The notes under the pieces: model-generated
What the model was told of the DNA's origin: nothing
Seen by the model: the letters and a program-made list of their open reading frames with translations, nothing else
Databases searched by the model: none
Part shown: positions 35,658 through 44,851 of the stretch, one piece after another
Layout of the letters: each line of letters starts with the position of its first letter
Numbering within the stretch: position 1 is the stretch's first letter
Origin: Pseudonocardia sp. SCN 73-27
Lineage (GTDB): Bacteria > Actinomycetota > Actinomycetes > Mycobacteriales > Pseudonocardiaceae
Assembly: GCA_001725415.1 (NCBI GenBank)
Contig: MEGH01000006.1
Location: 87,022 to 151,021 of the forward strand
Direction: 5' to 3'
DNA: 64,000 bases
Position numbers and translations under genes: made by a program

Positions 35658-36573
35658 CGCAGCCGCCCCCGCCGCCGCAGCCGCCACCCCCTCCGCAACT
35701 GCTTCCCCCGCCACCACAGCTGCTGCTGCCGGAGTCGCCCCCGCCGGAGCCGCCACCACCCGCGGCCGCCGCGCGCTGCGCCTCGAGCTCGCTGGCGAAC
35801 GCCGGGTCGGACGCCCACAGGGCGCTCGTCCCGAAGACGCCGACGCCCAGGGCGGCCCCCGCCGCCCCGTAGGTCACCCAATCCGGGCGGTTGGACGGGG
35901 AGAGCCGGTGGTGCAGGCCCCGCAGCATGGAGACGGTGTCGTCGCCCAGCGGGGTGCGCCGCGGCACGTGCGCGGTGAGCACGATGCCGATCACGCTCAC
36001 CACCAGGAACGCGGCGATCATGAAGCCGACGGACTTGCCGTTGGCGATTCCGGCGATGACCCGGACGAGCCCCAGCGCGGCGACGGCCAGCATCCACGCC
36101 CCCGCGGTGCGGGCGGCGCGCTGCTCCTCGGCGTCCAGGAGCAGCCCGTCGGCGACGAGGCGCTTCTCGATCCGGCCGAGCGCGTCGAGCACCGGCCCGT
36201 GCAGCCGCAGCCGGGTCCGCGCGACCGGCGACGACGCGGTCTGGTGGATCGCCCTCTCCAGGTCGTCGGCGTCCGGGCGCAGGGTGCCCGCGGCGACGAC
36301 GTTGCCGCGTCCGGCCGTCGCCACCGTCTTGTCGACGCGCATCGACGACAGTGCGGCGAACACGGCCAGGTCGGCGCCCCCGTTGAGGAACGCGACGTCG
36401 TACGGCGCGCTGGTGAGGTCGACGGACGGCCGGTCCCCCCGGCGGCGCCCGACGACGGCCTTGCGCGTGCGGACCGCGGCGATCCACACGACGACGGCGA
36501 GGAGCAGGTAGAACAGGATGAACGTCTGGCTGCTGATGCCCCAGGTGTCTCCTGCGGCGGCGAGTGGCCTCAT
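35650..36573 (-). CDS. TIGR04222-type membrane protein with Gly/Cys-rich tail
   Basis: 307 residues. Four membrane helices lie at about 17-34, 155-175, 180-200 and 235-255, and the region VAFLNGGADLAVFAALSSMRVD is the TIGR04222 signature region. The C-terminal ~40 residues are almost only Gly, Ser and Cys, with four Cys in repeats such as SSCGGGGGCGGGGGCGG. Start ATG 36573 has GGGGGTG upstream. Its 3' end overlaps the DUF692 gene, coupling synthesis. I infer that the tail is a peptide-like modification substrate. Confidence 0.85.
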   Translation of the reverse strand: MRPLAAAGDTWGISSQTFILFYLLLAVVVWIAAVRTRKAVVGRRRGDRPSVDLTSAPYDVAFLNGGADLAVFAALSSMRVDKTVATAGRGNVVAAGTLRPDADDLERAIHQTASSPVARTRLRLHGPVLDALGRIEKRLVADGLLLDAEEQRAARTAGAWMLAVAALGLVRVIAGIANGKSVGFMIAAFLVVSVIGIVLTAHVPRRTPLGDDTVSMLRGLHHRLSPSNRPDWVTYGAAGAALGVGVFGTSALWASDPAFASELEAQRAAAAGGGGSGGGDSGSSSCGGGGSSCGGGGGCGGGGGCGG

Positions 36574-36682
36574 GTGAACACCCCCTGTGACTCGTCCTCG
36601 TGGGACGACCCACAGTGTGTCGGGCGTCATGGACCGGACGGAACGTTCCTCACCAAGACTTGAGGTTCGAGATCCGCTCCGG

Positions 36683-37114
36683 TCAGGCCGTCAGCGCACG
36701 CACCTGCTTCTTGATCCGCGACAGCATCGCCGCCATCCCGCGCAGCCGCAGCGGGCTCACCGCCTCGCCGAGCCCGAGCGCGATGTAGAAGTCGTCGGGC
36801 ACGGCCAGCACGTCGGCGGCGGACTCACCGTCGAGACCCGTGTGCATGATCGACGCGAAGCCTCGCGTCGTGGGCGCCTCGGGAGGGGCGGAGAAGAAGA
36901 GCCGGACCTTCTCCGAGGCGTCGACCTCGACGGCCAGGAACAGCGGCGACTGGCACTCGTGCACCTGTTCCATCGAGTCCGCGGCGTCGGCGTAGCGCGC
37001 GGGCAGCTCGGGGAGCTCCTGCGACAGCTCGAGGAGCAGCTGCAGCCGGTCCTTGGGCCCGACGGCGGAGAAGTCGTCGACGAGCTCCGCCAGCTGGGGA
37101 GGCAGGTCAGCCAC
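36683..37114 (-). CDS. sufE: SufE-like Fe-S assembly/sulfur acceptor protein
   Basis: 143 residues. Accepts persulfide sulfur from a cysteine desulfurase. The active Cys is in [16 protein letters not shown], and the C-terminal part has [21 protein letters not shown], typical of the family. Its GTG start (37114) overlaps the rhodanese stop by 8 bases, so both are expressed together, which fits a sulfur transfer function. Confidence 0.92.
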   Translation of the reverse strand: MADLPPQLAELVDDFSAVGPKDRLQLLLELSQELPELPARYADAADSMEQVHECQSPLFLAVEVDASEKVRLFFSAPPEAPTTRGFASIMHTGLDGESAADVLAVPDDFYIALGLGEAVSPLRLRGMAAMLSRIKKQVRALTA

Positions 37115-38009
37115 GCTCGGACCCTTGCACGACCGGGACCCGCACCGCGTTGCCCCACTCGGTCCAGCTGCCGTCGTAGTTGCGGACCTTGCCGAACCCG
37201 AGCAGGTGGGTGAGGACGAACCAGGTGTGGCTGGAGCGCTCGCCGATGCGGCAGTAGGCGACGACGTCGTCGTCGGCCGACAGGCCCTGCTCGGTGAGGT
37301 AGATGGCCTCCAGGTCGGCGCGGGACTTGAACGTGGCGTCCTCGGCGGCCGCGCGCGCCCACGGCACGCTCGCCGCGCCGGGGATGTGGCCGCCACGGAC
37401 CGCGCCCTCCTGCGGGTAGTCGGGCATGTGCAGCAGCTCGCCGGAGTACTCGCCGGGCGAGCGCACGTCGACCAGGGCGCCGCTGCCGGCCTTCACCTTG
37501 TCGAGGTGGGAGAGGACGTCGTCCTTGAAGGCACGCAGCGTCACGTCGTCACGCTCGACGACCGGGTACTCGACGGTCGTCGGCTTGGGCTGCTCGGTGG
37601 TCATCTCGCGGCCCTCGGCGACCCACTTGGCGCGGCCGCCGTCGAGGATGCGCACGTCGGCGTGGCCGAACAGGGCGAACACCCACAGCGCGTAGGTGGC
37701 CCACCAGTTGTTGCGGTCGCCGTAGAACACGACGGTGGTGTCGCGGCCGATGCCGCGCTCGCCGCAGATCTCGGCGAAGCGGGCGCCGTCGACGTAGTCG
37801 CGGGTCACCGGGTCGTTCAGCTCGGTGTGCCAGTCGACCTTCACCGCGCCCGGGATGTGGCCGGTGTCGTAGAGCAGCACGTCCTCGTCGGATTCGACGA
37901 CGACGAGGCCGTCGGTGCCGAGGTTCGCGGCGAGCCACTCGGTGGTGACGAGGCGCTCGGGGTGGGCGTAGTCGGCGAGCTTCGGGTCGGTGTCAGCGGG
38001 CAGAGCCAT
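37107..38009 (-). CDS. sseA: Thiosulfate/3-mercaptopyruvate sulfurtransferase
   Basis: 300 residues with two rhodanese domains. The N-terminal domain (residues ~20-130) is inactive; the C-terminal one has the active loop [16 protein letters not shown] with the catalytic Cys. Transfers sulfane sulfur to thiol acceptors or cyanide. Start ATG 38009 lies 7 bases after TATCGT. Operon with sufE. In mycobacteria this is the sseA/Rv3283-type gene, near accA3-accD5 and maf as here. Confidence 0.95.
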   Translation of the reverse strand: MALPADTDPKLADYAHPERLVTTEWLAANLGTDGLVVVESDEDVLLYDTGHIPGAVKVDWHTELNDPVTRDYVDGARFAEICGERGIGRDTTVVFYGDRNNWWATYALWVFALFGHADVRILDGGRAKWVAEGREMTTEQPKPTTVEYPVVERDDVTLRAFKDDVLSHLDKVKAGSGALVDVRSPGEYSGELLHMPDYPQEGAVRGGHIPGAASVPWARAAAEDATFKSRADLEAIYLTEQGLSADDDVVAYCRIGERSSHTWFVLTHLLGFGKVRNYDGSWTEWGNAVRVPVVQGSERG

Positions 38010-38016
38010 GCGCCCG

Positions 38017-38022
38017 ACGATA
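38017..38022 (-). promoter_or_regulatory. -10 box for sseA-sufE
   Basis: TATCGT on the minus strand, 7 bases before ATG 38009. Confidence 0.55.
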
Positions 38023-38050
38023 GTCCCCGGCACCGACACCGGCCGGTCAG

Positions 38051-38680
38051 TCACCCGGACCGGTCGGCCCACAGCTCGACCGGCGAGAGACCCACCGCGC
38101 CGAACAGGCGCCGCACCAGCGGCAGGCTGATCCCGATGACGTTGGACGGGTCGCCGTCGATGCCCTCGACGAACCAGGCGCCGAGCCCGTCGAGTGTGAA
38201 CGCCCCCGCCACGGCGAGCGGCTCGCCCGTCGCCAGGTAGGCCTCCAGCTCGGCGTCGGTGGGCTCGGCGAAGCGGACGGTCGTGGTCGCGTGGCCCTCC
38301 GCGACGCGGTCGATGTCGCCGTCGTCGAGGCGCAGCACGGCGTGGCCGGTGACGAGCTCGCCGGTGCGCCCGGCCATCGCCTTCCAACGGGCGCGCGCGA
38401 CCTCGACGTCGTGGGGCTTGCCGACGAGCTCGTCGTCGATCGAGAGCATCGAGTCGCAGCCGACGACGACCGCGTCCGGGTGGGCGCCGGCGACGCGGCG
38501 GGCGATCGTGGTGGCCTTGGCGCTCGCCAGCGCGGTGACCTTCTCCGCGGGCGAGGTGTCCGGGATCGTGGCGAGGAGGGCGTCCTCGTCGACGTCGGAG
38601 ACCTCGACGAGGGGGTCGAGCCCGGCGGCGCGCAGGACGGAGAGCCGGGCGGGGGAGGCGGAGGCGAGGACGAGACGCAC
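38051..38680 (-). CDS. maf: Maf-like nucleotide pyrophosphatase
   Basis: 209 residues. Maf proteins hydrolyse non-canonical or UTP/dTTP nucleotides to monophosphates. Visible motifs are [16 protein letters not shown] (P-loop-like), [30 protein letters not shown], and [27 protein letters not shown] with the Asp-Pro-x-Asn C-terminal signature. GTG 38680 follows a TAGGCT box by 6 bases. It commonly lies beside accD5-accE in actinobacteria, as here. Confidence 0.93.
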   Translation of the reverse strand: MRLVLASASPARLSVLRAAGLDPLVEVSDVDEDALLATIPDTSPAEKVTALASAKATTIARRVAGAHPDAVVVGCDSMLSIDDELVGKPHDVEVARARWKAMAGRTGELVTGHAVLRLDDGDIDRVAEGHATTTVRFAEPTDAELEAYLATGEPLAVAGAFTLDGLGAWFVEGIDGDPSNVIGISLPLVRRLFGAVGLSPVELWADRSG

Positions 38681-38686
38681 CCCGCG

Positions 38687-38692
38687 AGCCTA
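38687..38692 (-). promoter_or_regulatory. -10 box for maf
   Basis: TAGGCT on the minus strand, 6 bases before GTG 38680. Confidence 0.55.
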
Positions 38693-38834
38693 CGGAGGTC
38701 ACTTCCGTCGCACCGTGCACTCACCGAGGGGACGATCGATCCGCACTTGCACGAGCAGCGTCCCCGCCCCGGGCTGAGTGTCCTGCGGTTCGGGAGGTCG
38801 GGTCGCCGCTCGTGGAGGACAGGCCTCCGGCCCT

Positions 38835-38876
38835 CGTGAGTGGCATTACTGGCCATGGCCAGTAATGCCACTCACG
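38835..38876. terminator. Perfect 42-base palindrome after accE
   Basis: The two halves, 38835-38855 and 38856-38876, are exact complements (21 bp, no loop bases) centred on CCATGG. It lies 2 bases from the stop codon of accE (minus strand), so it probably ends the accD5-accE transcript. Confidence 0.75.
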
Positions 38877-38878
38877 GG

Positions 38879-39121
38879 TCAGCGGGGGAGGGCGGAGGCG
38901 CGCCAGGCGCCGGGGCCCGGGCGCAGGGGGCCGCGCATCCGGCGGACCGGGTCGGACCAGCGGTCCCGCTGCGCCGGGGCGCTGTCCGTCCCCGCCGACG
39001 AGGCTGCTGCGAGCAGGACCGCCGTCAGCGCGGCGACCTCCTCGTCGGACGGCTCCCCGCGCACGACCCGGAACAGGGCCCGCCGCTGCTCCGGGGTCTG
39101 CTCTTCCGAAGGGGAGCTCAC
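38879..39121 (-). CDS. accE: Acyl-CoA carboxylase epsilon subunit
   Basis: 80 residues; small subunit that stabilises the AccA3-AccD5 complex in actinomycetes. [20 protein letters not shown] is the conserved epsilon motif, followed by a flexible part and the basic [26 protein letters not shown] end. GTG 39121 overlaps the accD5 stop by 4 bases. Confidence 0.93.
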   Translation of the reverse strand: MSSPSEEQTPEQRRALFRVVRGEPSDEEVAALTAVLLAAASSAGTDSAPAQRDRWSDPVRRMRGPLRPGPGAWRASALPR

Positions 39122-40779
39122 AGCGGGATGTTCCCGTGCTTGCGCGTCGGCACCTCTTCGCGCTTGGTCGAGAGCATCCGCAGGGCCCGGCCCACGTAGC
39201 CGCGGGTGTGCGAGGGCGGAACGACCGCGTCGATGTAGCCGCGGTCGGCGGCGATGTAGGGGTTGGCGAGGGTGTCCTCGTACTCGGTCTGCAGCTCGGC
39301 GCGCTTGGCGGCGAGCTCGTCGCCCTCCAGGCCGTTGAGCTGCTTGCGATACAGGATGCCCACCGCGCCCGACGCCCCGGTGACGGCGATCTGGGCCGTC
39401 GGCCAGGCGATGTTGACGTCGGCACCGAGGTGCTTGGAGCCCATGACGTCGTAGGCGCCGCCGTAGGCCTTGCGCGTGATCACCGTGACCTTGGGGACGG
39501 TGGCCTCGGCGTAGGCGTAGATCAGCTTGGCGCCGCGGCGGATGATCCCGTTCCACTCCTGCTCGGTGCCGGGCAGGAAGCCGGGGACGTCGACGAACGT
39601 CACGACGGGCACGTTGAACGCGTCGCAGGTCCGCACGAAGCGGGCGGCCTTCTCGGAGGCGTGGATGTCGAGGCAGCCCGCGAACTGGGTGGGCTGGTTG
39701 GCGACGATCCCGACGCTGTTGCCCTCGATGCGGGCGAAGCCGCACACGATGTTGGGCGCGAACAGCTCCTGGACCTCGAGGAACTCGCCGTCGTCGACGA
39801 CCCGGGACACGACCTCGCGGATGTCGTAGGGCGTGTTGGGAGAGTCGGGGACGAGGGTGTCGAGCTCGCGGTCGGTGTCGGTGACCGAGTCCTCGATGGA
39901 TCCGGCGACGGGCTCGGGTGCCGGGAAGCTCGGCGGCTCGGACAGGTTGTTCGACGGCAGGTAGCTGAGCAGGTCCCGCACGTAGGACAGGGCGTCGGCC
40001 TCGTCGGAGGCGAGGTAGTGGGCAACGCCGGAGCGGGTGTTGTGGGCGCGGCCGCCGCCGAGCTCCTCCATGTCGACGTTCTCGCCGGTGACGGTCTTGA
40101 TGACGTCGGGGCCGGTGATGAACATGTGGCTGGTCTCGTCGGCCATGACGACGAAGTCGGTCAGCGCGGGGGAGTACACCGCGCCGCCGGCCGACGGGCC
40201 GAGGATCAGCGAGATCTGCGGGATGACCCCGGAGCTGCGGACGTTGCGCAGGAAGATCTCGCCGTACAGGCCGAGCGCGACGACGCCTTCCTGGATGCGC
40301 GCGCCGCCACCGTCGTTGATGCCGATGACGGGGCAGCCGACCTTGGCGGCGACGTCCATGACCTTGACGATCTTCTCGCCGTAGACCTCGCCGAGGGACC
40401 CGCCGAACACGGTGGCGTCCTGGCTGAACACCGCGACGGGCCGGCCGTCGATGGTGCCGGTGCCGGTGACGACCCCGTCGCCGAACGGTCGCTTCTCCTG
40501 CAGCCCGAAGTTCGTGGAGCGGTGCCGGACCAGGGCGTCGAGCTCGACGAACGAGCCCGGGTCGAGCAGCTGCTCGACGCGCTCGCGGGCCGTCTGGCGG
40601 CCCTTCGCGTGCTGCCGCTCGGCGGCCGCCCCGGCACCCGCGTGCACCGCCTCGTCGTACCGTCGGTGCAGGTCGGCCAGCTTGCCGGCCGTGGTGTGGA
40701 TGTCGATGTCGTTTCCGGGGGCTTCGTCGCCGACCTCGGCGTGCGGCGCAACCCCCGTCGGTTCGCTCGCGGCGCTCAT
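39118..40779 (-). CDS. accD5: Acyl-CoA carboxylase beta subunit
   Basis: 553 residues. Carboxyltransferase of acetyl/propionyl-CoA carboxylase; GGARIQEGV and [16 protein letters not shown] (N-half) and [14 protein letters not shown] with [11 protein letters not shown] (C-half) form the active sites. Conserved start after an N-terminal 30-residue flexible extension. ATG 40779 lies 8 bases after TAGAGT; longer frames upstream overlap the birA promoter. Works with AccA3 (32415) and accE. Confidence 0.95.
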   Translation of the reverse strand: MSAASEPTGVAPHAEVGDEAPGNDIDIHTTAGKLADLHRRYDEAVHAGAGAAAERQHAKGRQTARERVEQLLDPGSFVELDALVRHRSTNFGLQEKRPFGDGVVTGTGTIDGRPVAVFSQDATVFGGSLGEVYGEKIVKVMDVAAKVGCPVIGINDGGGARIQEGVVALGLYGEIFLRNVRSSGVIPQISLILGPSAGGAVYSPALTDFVVMADETSHMFITGPDVIKTVTGENVDMEELGGGRAHNTRSGVAHYLASDEADALSYVRDLLSYLPSNNLSEPPSFPAPEPVAGSIEDSVTDTDRELDTLVPDSPNTPYDIREVVSRVVDDGEFLEVQELFAPNIVCGFARIEGNSVGIVANQPTQFAGCLDIHASEKAARFVRTCDAFNVPVVTFVDVPGFLPGTEQEWNGIIRRGAKLIYAYAEATVPKVTVITRKAYGGAYDVMGSKHLGADVNIAWPTAQIAVTGASGAVGILYRKQLNGLEGDELAAKRAELQTEYEDTLANPYIAADRGYIDAVVPPSHTRGYVGRALRMLSTKREEVPTRKHGNIPL

Positions 40780-40787
40780 GGGCTCGG

Positions 40788-40793
40788 ACTCTA
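40788..40793 (-). promoter_or_regulatory. -10 box for accD5-accE
   Basis: TAGAGT on the minus strand, 8 bases before ATG 40779. Confidence 0.45.
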
Positions 40794-40945
40794 ACCCGGC
40801 GATTACCCCGTCAGGGCGGTGTCGGGGAGCGGTATCCGTCACGCCGGTCGCACGTCGTGGCGGGTCGTGTGCGCGCCGGGCGACGCCTGCGCACCGTCCG
40901 CCGCGAACCCGCCCGTGACGGGGCGGCACGCCGGTGGGGAGCGGT

Positions 40946-40951
40946 TAGTTT
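40946..40951 (+). promoter_or_regulatory. -10 box for birA
   Basis: TAGTTT, 6 bases before ATG 40958; leaderless spacing. Confidence 0.6.
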
Positions 40952-40957
40952 CCGGCC

Positions 40958-41785
40958 ATGACAAGGCAGGCCGCGCCGCTCGACATCGACATGCTGCGCC
41001 CCGCGCTCGTGGCGCCTGTCGGGCCGTGGACCAGGGTCGACCTGGTGGCCGAGACCGGGTCGACGAATGCCGACCTGTTGGCAGCCGCCGCTGCGGGTGC
41101 GCCCGACCGGTCGGTCCTCGTCGCGGAACGGCAGACGTCGGGCCGTGGCCGGTTGACGCGCAGCTGGGAGTCCCCGCCCGGCGCCGGGCTCACGGTGAGC
41201 GTGCTGTGGCGGCCCGAGAGCGTCCCGGCCGACCGGTTCGGCTGGCTGCCGATGCTCGCGGGCCTGGCGCTGCTCGACACGGTGAAAGAGGTGTGCTCCG
41301 CACCGGCAGGTCTCAAGTGGCCCAACGACCTGCTGCTCGGCTCCGAGGGCCGCAAGGCGGCGGGCATCCTCGCCGAGATGACCGCGGTGACCGGCGGCGG
41401 CCCGGGCGTGGTGCTGGGCATCGGGCTGAACGTCGACGCGACGATCCCGCAGCTGCCTGCGGGGGCGACGTCGTTGGCCGAGGAGGGTGCCGCCGGGGTC
41501 GACCGGGCGGAGCTTCTCGTGGCGCTGCTGCGGCGCCTGGCCGAGCGGGAGGCGCGCTGGCGCGACGCGCGGGGCGACGCCGAGGCCGTCGGGCTGCGGT
41601 CGGACTACCGGGCGGGCTGCCTGAGCCTGGGCGCGCAGGTGCGCGTCGAGCTGCCGGGTGGTGACGCGATCGTCGGCATGGCCGAGGACGTCGATGCGCA
41701 CGGCCGCCTGCTGGTCCTGGGGGCCGACGGGGCGCGCCGGCCGGTGGCGGCGGGCGACGTGGTGCACCTGCGTCCCGTCACCTGA
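40958..41785 (+). CDS. birA: Biotin-protein ligase
   Basis: 275 residues. Attaches biotin to AccA1/AccA3 carrier domains using ATP. Motifs: GSTNADLL, biotin/AMP-binding ERQTSGRGRLTRSW, and LKWPNDLLLGSEGRKAAGIL. A C-terminal SH3-like domain follows (VRVELPGGDAIVGMAEDVDAHGRLLVL). No N-terminal DNA-binding domain, so it is a ligase only. Divergent from accD5, whose product's partner it modifies. Confidence 0.94.
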   Translation: MTRQAAPLDIDMLRPALVAPVGPWTRVDLVAETGSTNADLLAAAAAGAPDRSVLVAERQTSGRGRLTRSWESPPGAGLTVSVLWRPESVPADRFGWLPMLAGLALLDTVKEVCSAPAGLKWPNDLLLGSEGRKAAGILAEMTAVTGGGPGVVLGIGLNVDATIPQLPAGATSLAEEGAAGVDRAELLVALLRRLAEREARWRDARGDAEAVGLRSDYRAGCLSLGAQVRVELPGGDAIVGMAEDVDAHGRLLVLGADGARRPVAAGDVVHLRPVT

Positions 41786-41808
41786 CCGGTACTCGACCGC
41801 CGCACCGT

Positions 41809-41814
41809 TAGATT
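41809..41814 (+). promoter_or_regulatory. -10 box for the PH-domain gene
   Basis: TAGATT, 6 bases before ATG 41821. Confidence 0.6.
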
Positions 41815-41820
41815 GGCCCG

Positions 41821-42363
41821 ATGGCCTACCCCGACGAGCTCCTCGTCGAGGACGAGCGGGTCCTCGTCCACAAGCATCCGCACCCGAAGATGCTGGCGCT
41901 GCCGGTGCTCGTCTTCCTGGTGACGGTCGGTCTCGCGGCCTACCTGGCGGCGTTGGCGCGCGACCTGAGCTGGGCGTCGATCGCCTGGATCGTGATCGCG
42001 GTCGTGGCGGTCGTGGTCGTCGGATGGTTCACGCTGGTGCCGTTGATCCGCTGGCGGACGACGCACTTCGTCGTCACCGACCGGCGCGTCCTGGTGCGGG
42101 AGGGCGTCCTGTCGCGCCAGGGCATCGACATCCCCATGGGGCGCATCAACAGCGTGCAGTTCCGGCACACGATCGTGGAGCGGATGCTGGGCTGCGGCAC
42201 GCTGGTGATCGAGTCGGCGTCCGACGAGCCGCTGGAGTTCGACGACGTGCCCGGCGTCGAGGAGGTGCACTCGTTGCTGTACACGCAGATGGCCGACGTC
42301 GACGAGCGCCGGGAACGCCGGTCCTACGACAGGTACGACCGTGGCGAGGGGGATCGCTGGTGA
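41821..42363 (+). CDS. PH domain (bPH2/DUF304) membrane protein
   Basis: 180 residues. Two adjacent hydrophobic helices (about 25-45 and 50-75) precede a bacterial PH domain (TTHFVVTDRRVLVREGVLSRQGIDIPMGRINSVQ). A charged tail ends it (DERRERRSYDRYDRGEGDRW). Function unknown; related actinobacterial proteins occur after birA. Its stop overlaps the next gene's start by 4 bases (GTGA). Confidence 0.88.
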   Translation: MAYPDELLVEDERVLVHKHPHPKMLALPVLVFLVTVGLAAYLAALARDLSWASIAWIVIAVVAVVVVGWFTLVPLIRWRTTHFVVTDRRVLVREGVLSRQGIDIPMGRINSVQFRHTIVERMLGCGTLVIESASDEPLEFDDVPGVEEVHSLLYTQMADVDERRERRSYDRYDRGEGDRW

Positions 42364-43295
42364 CCGCGAACGGACTGCCGCAGCGGGTGCCGGCGCCCGG
42401 GCTCCCGGAGCGGGTGACGATCTACGAGGTCGGGCCGCGCGACGGGCTGCAGAACGAGTCGGGGATCGTGCCCGTCGAGGTCAAGGCGGAGTTCGTCGAA
42501 CGCCTCGCCGACGCGGGCCTGACCACGCTGGAGACGACGAGCTTCGTCCACCCGAAGTGGGTGCCTCAGCTCGCCGATGCCGCCGACCTGCTGGAGCGCG
42601 TGGAGCGGCGCGCAGGCGTCGACTACCCGGTCCTGGTGCCCAACGAGCGCGGCCTCGACCGGGCGCTGCAGGCCGGGGTGGAGCACGTCGCGATCTTCGC
42701 CTCCGCCACGGAGACGTTCGCGGGCAAGAATCTCAACCGGACCCTCGACGAGCAGTTCGGCATGTTCGAGCCCGTCGTCACCCGGGCTCGGGCGGAGGGG
42801 CTGCGGGTCCGCGGGTACGTCAGCATGGCGTTCGGCGACCCGTGGGAGGGCGCGGTCGACCCGGCGCAGGTGGCCGGGGTCGGGCGTCGGCTCGTCGACA
42901 TGGGGTGCGGGCAGCTGTCGCTGGGCGACACCATCGGCACCGGCACCGCGGGCCATGTCGATGCGGTCGTCGACGCCTGTGTCGCGGCGGGCGTCGGCGT
43001 CGACACCCTCGCCGTGCACTTCCACGACACCTACGGCCAGGCGCTCGCCAACACGCTCGCGGCGCTGCGTCGCGGGGTCACGACGGTCGACGCCAGCGCC
43101 GGCGGGCTCGGCGGCTGCCCGTACGCCGAGTCGGCGACGGGCAACCTGGCCACCGAGGACCTCGTCTGGATGCTCGACGGCCTCGGCATCGCCCACGGCG
43201 CCGACCTGGCGAGACTCGTCGACACCAGTGTGTGGATGGCGGCGGCCCTGGGCCGGCCGTCACCGTCGCGGGTCGTGCGCGCCCTCAGCGGCTGA
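42360..43295 (+). CDS. Hydroxymethylglutaryl-CoA lyase
   Basis: 311 residues. Cleaves 3-hydroxy-3-methylglutaryl-CoA to acetyl-CoA and acetoacetate, the last specific step of leucine degradation. The N-terminal EVGPRDGLQNE carries the catalytic Arg and Asp, AVHFHDTYGQAL the metal His pair, and GGLGGCPYAESATGNLATEDL the signature Cys. GTG 42360 overlaps the PH-domain stop by 4 bases. Convergent with the next gene, ends overlapping by 11 bases. Functionally linked to the carboxylase operon at 16-25 kb. Confidence 0.93.
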   Translation: MTANGLPQRVPAPGLPERVTIYEVGPRDGLQNESGIVPVEVKAEFVERLADAGLTTLETTSFVHPKWVPQLADAADLLERVERRAGVDYPVLVPNERGLDRALQAGVEHVAIFASATETFAGKNLNRTLDEQFGMFEPVVTRARAEGLRVRGYVSMAFGDPWEGAVDPAQVAGVGRRLVDMGCGQLSLGDTIGTGTAGHVDAVVDACVAAGVGVDTLAVHFHDTYGQALANTLAALRRGVTTVDASAGGLGGCPYAESATGNLATEDLVWMLDGLGIAHGADLARLVDTSVWMAAALGRPSPSRVVRALSG

Positions 43296-44817
43296 CGGCC
43301 GCCTCCGACCCGTACGTGCCGCGCAGGGTCCGCTTGAGGATCTTGCCGGTCGCGTTGCGGGGGATCTCGTCGACGATCTCGACGGCGCGCGGGCATTTGT
43401 AGGCGGCCAGCCGTTCCCGGCAGAACGCGACGACCTGCTCGGGGTCCACGGTGCCCACGACGACCGCGGTGACGCGCTCGCCCCACTTCTCGTCGGGCAC
43501 CCCGATCACGGCGGCGTCGGCGACCCCGGGCATCTGCGTCAGGATGCGCTCGACCTCGACCGGGTACACGTTCTCCCCGCCCGTGATCACCATGTCCTTC
43601 TTGCGGTCGACGATCGTCACGTAGCCCTCGGTGTCGCGGACGGCGACGTCGCCGGTGTGGAACCAGCCGTCGACCAGCACCTCCGCCGACGCCTCCGGCA
43701 GCTTCCAGTAGCCGGTGAAGATGTTCGGGCCGCGGACCGTCAGCTCGCCCGGGGTGCCGTCGGGGACGGGGGTGCCGTCCTCGGCGACGATCCGGCAGTC
43801 GACGTGGCGCAGCGCCCGGCCGACCGAACCGGCCTTGTCGGGCAACGCCGTCGCGTCCATGACCGTGCACGTCGGGCTGGTCTCGGTGAGCCCGAAGCCC
43901 TCCAGGAACGCCCAGCCGCGGTCGGCGAAGAACCGGATCACCGGCAACGGGCAGGGTGCGCCGCCGGACAGCACCCACCGGATGCGGGAGTCGTCGACGC
44001 GGTCGAGGTCGTCGCAGCGCATCAGCATCGTCCACATGGCCGGGACGAGGAACTGCACGGTGACGCGCTCGCGGGCCATCAGGGCGGCGGTCTGCGCGGG
44101 ATCGAACTTCGACACCGTCACGACGGTCCCGCCCAGGTAGAGCAGCGGGAACGTGAAGATGCCCAGCGCGCCGATGTGGAACAGCGGCGCCACCGACAGC
44201 GTGACGTCGCTGCGCAGCAGGCCTTCGCCCGCCGACAGCATGTTGACGGCGTTCCACGTGATGTTGCCGTGCGTCAGCATGGCGCCCTTGGGCCGGCCCG
44301 TGGTGCCGGAGGTGTACATGATCAGTGCGAGGTCGTCGGCCGTCGCCGGCTCGGGCCGGGTGAGGGGCGCGACGCCGGTGACGAACGTGTCGAGCGAGTC
44401 CGGTGCCCCCGGGTCCCCGCCGAGCACGACGGTCCGCCCGATCGCGGCGACCCGGCCGGCGACGTCGTGCCCGGTCCCGGCGAGGTCGGCCGACACGACG
44501 AGCAGCGACGCGCCGGCGTCGTCGAACACGAACGCGAGCTCCTCGGCGGTGAGCCGGAAGTTCGCCGGCACGCACACCCCGCCCGCGGCCGCCACCGCGA
44601 AGATCACGACGAGCATGTCCGGATGGTTGGTCGACAGCAGCGCGACCCGGTCGCCCCGGCCCACCCCGGCCGCCCGAAGCGCGGCGGCGACCCGCATGAC
44701 CCGGTCGTCGAGCTCCCGGTAGGTCGTGCGGGCGCCGCCGTCGCCGTCGACGAGCGCGGTGCGGTGCGGGTTGCGGTGTGCCTGGGCGCCGGGCCAGGCG
44801 CCGATGTTCATGTCCAT
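43285..44817 (-). CDS. AMP-forming acyl-CoA synthetase (FadD-like)
   Basis: 510 residues. Motifs: IMYTSGTTGRPKGAML, GLTETSPTC, GDVAVRDTEGYVTIVDRKKDM, and C-terminal PRNATGKILKRTLRG with the catalytic Lys. ATG 44817 follows GGAAAG by 6 bases; the ATG at 44811 is an alternative. Last gene of a minus-strand run led by the AhpD-like gene at 47410. Could activate the acid made from the alcohol oxidised by the ADH. Confidence 0.92.
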   Translation of the reverse strand: MDMNIGAWPGAQAHRNPHRTALVDGDGGARTTYRELDDRVMRVAAALRAAGVGRGDRVALLSTNHPDMLVVIFAVAAAGGVCVPANFRLTAEELAFVFDDAGASLLVVSADLAGTGHDVAGRVAAIGRTVVLGGDPGAPDSLDTFVTGVAPLTRPEPATADDLALIMYTSGTTGRPKGAMLTHGNITWNAVNMLSAGEGLLRSDVTLSVAPLFHIGALGIFTFPLLYLGGTVVTVSKFDPAQTAALMARERVTVQFLVPAMWTMLMRCDDLDRVDDSRIRWVLSGGAPCPLPVIRFFADRGWAFLEGFGLTETSPTCTVMDATALPDKAGSVGRALRHVDCRIVAEDGTPVPDGTPGELTVRGPNIFTGYWKLPEASAEVLVDGWFHTGDVAVRDTEGYVTIVDRKKDMVITGGENVYPVEVERILTQMPGVADAAVIGVPDEKWGERVTAVVVGTVDPEQVVAFCRERLAAYKCPRAVEIVDEIPRNATGKILKRTLRGTYGSEAAVSR

Positions 44818-44851
44818 GCTCGTCTTTCCGGTGTCCGCTGGGAGCGCGTTG

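Noticed and set aside
35719-35766. Gly/Cys/Ser-coding repeats as a DNA repeat or CRISPR
   Set aside because: They encode the tail of the membrane protein in frame; no spaced identical repeats occur here or elsewhere in the window.
36640-36649. GGAACGTTCC as an ECF sigma factor promoter for the TIGR04222 gene
   Set aside because: Only the -35-like GGAAC is clear; no matching -10 at the right distance was found.
36655-36682. tRNA-like T-loop (GGTTCGAGATCC)
   Set aside because: No acceptor, D or anticodon stems can be formed around it and the T stem does not pair.
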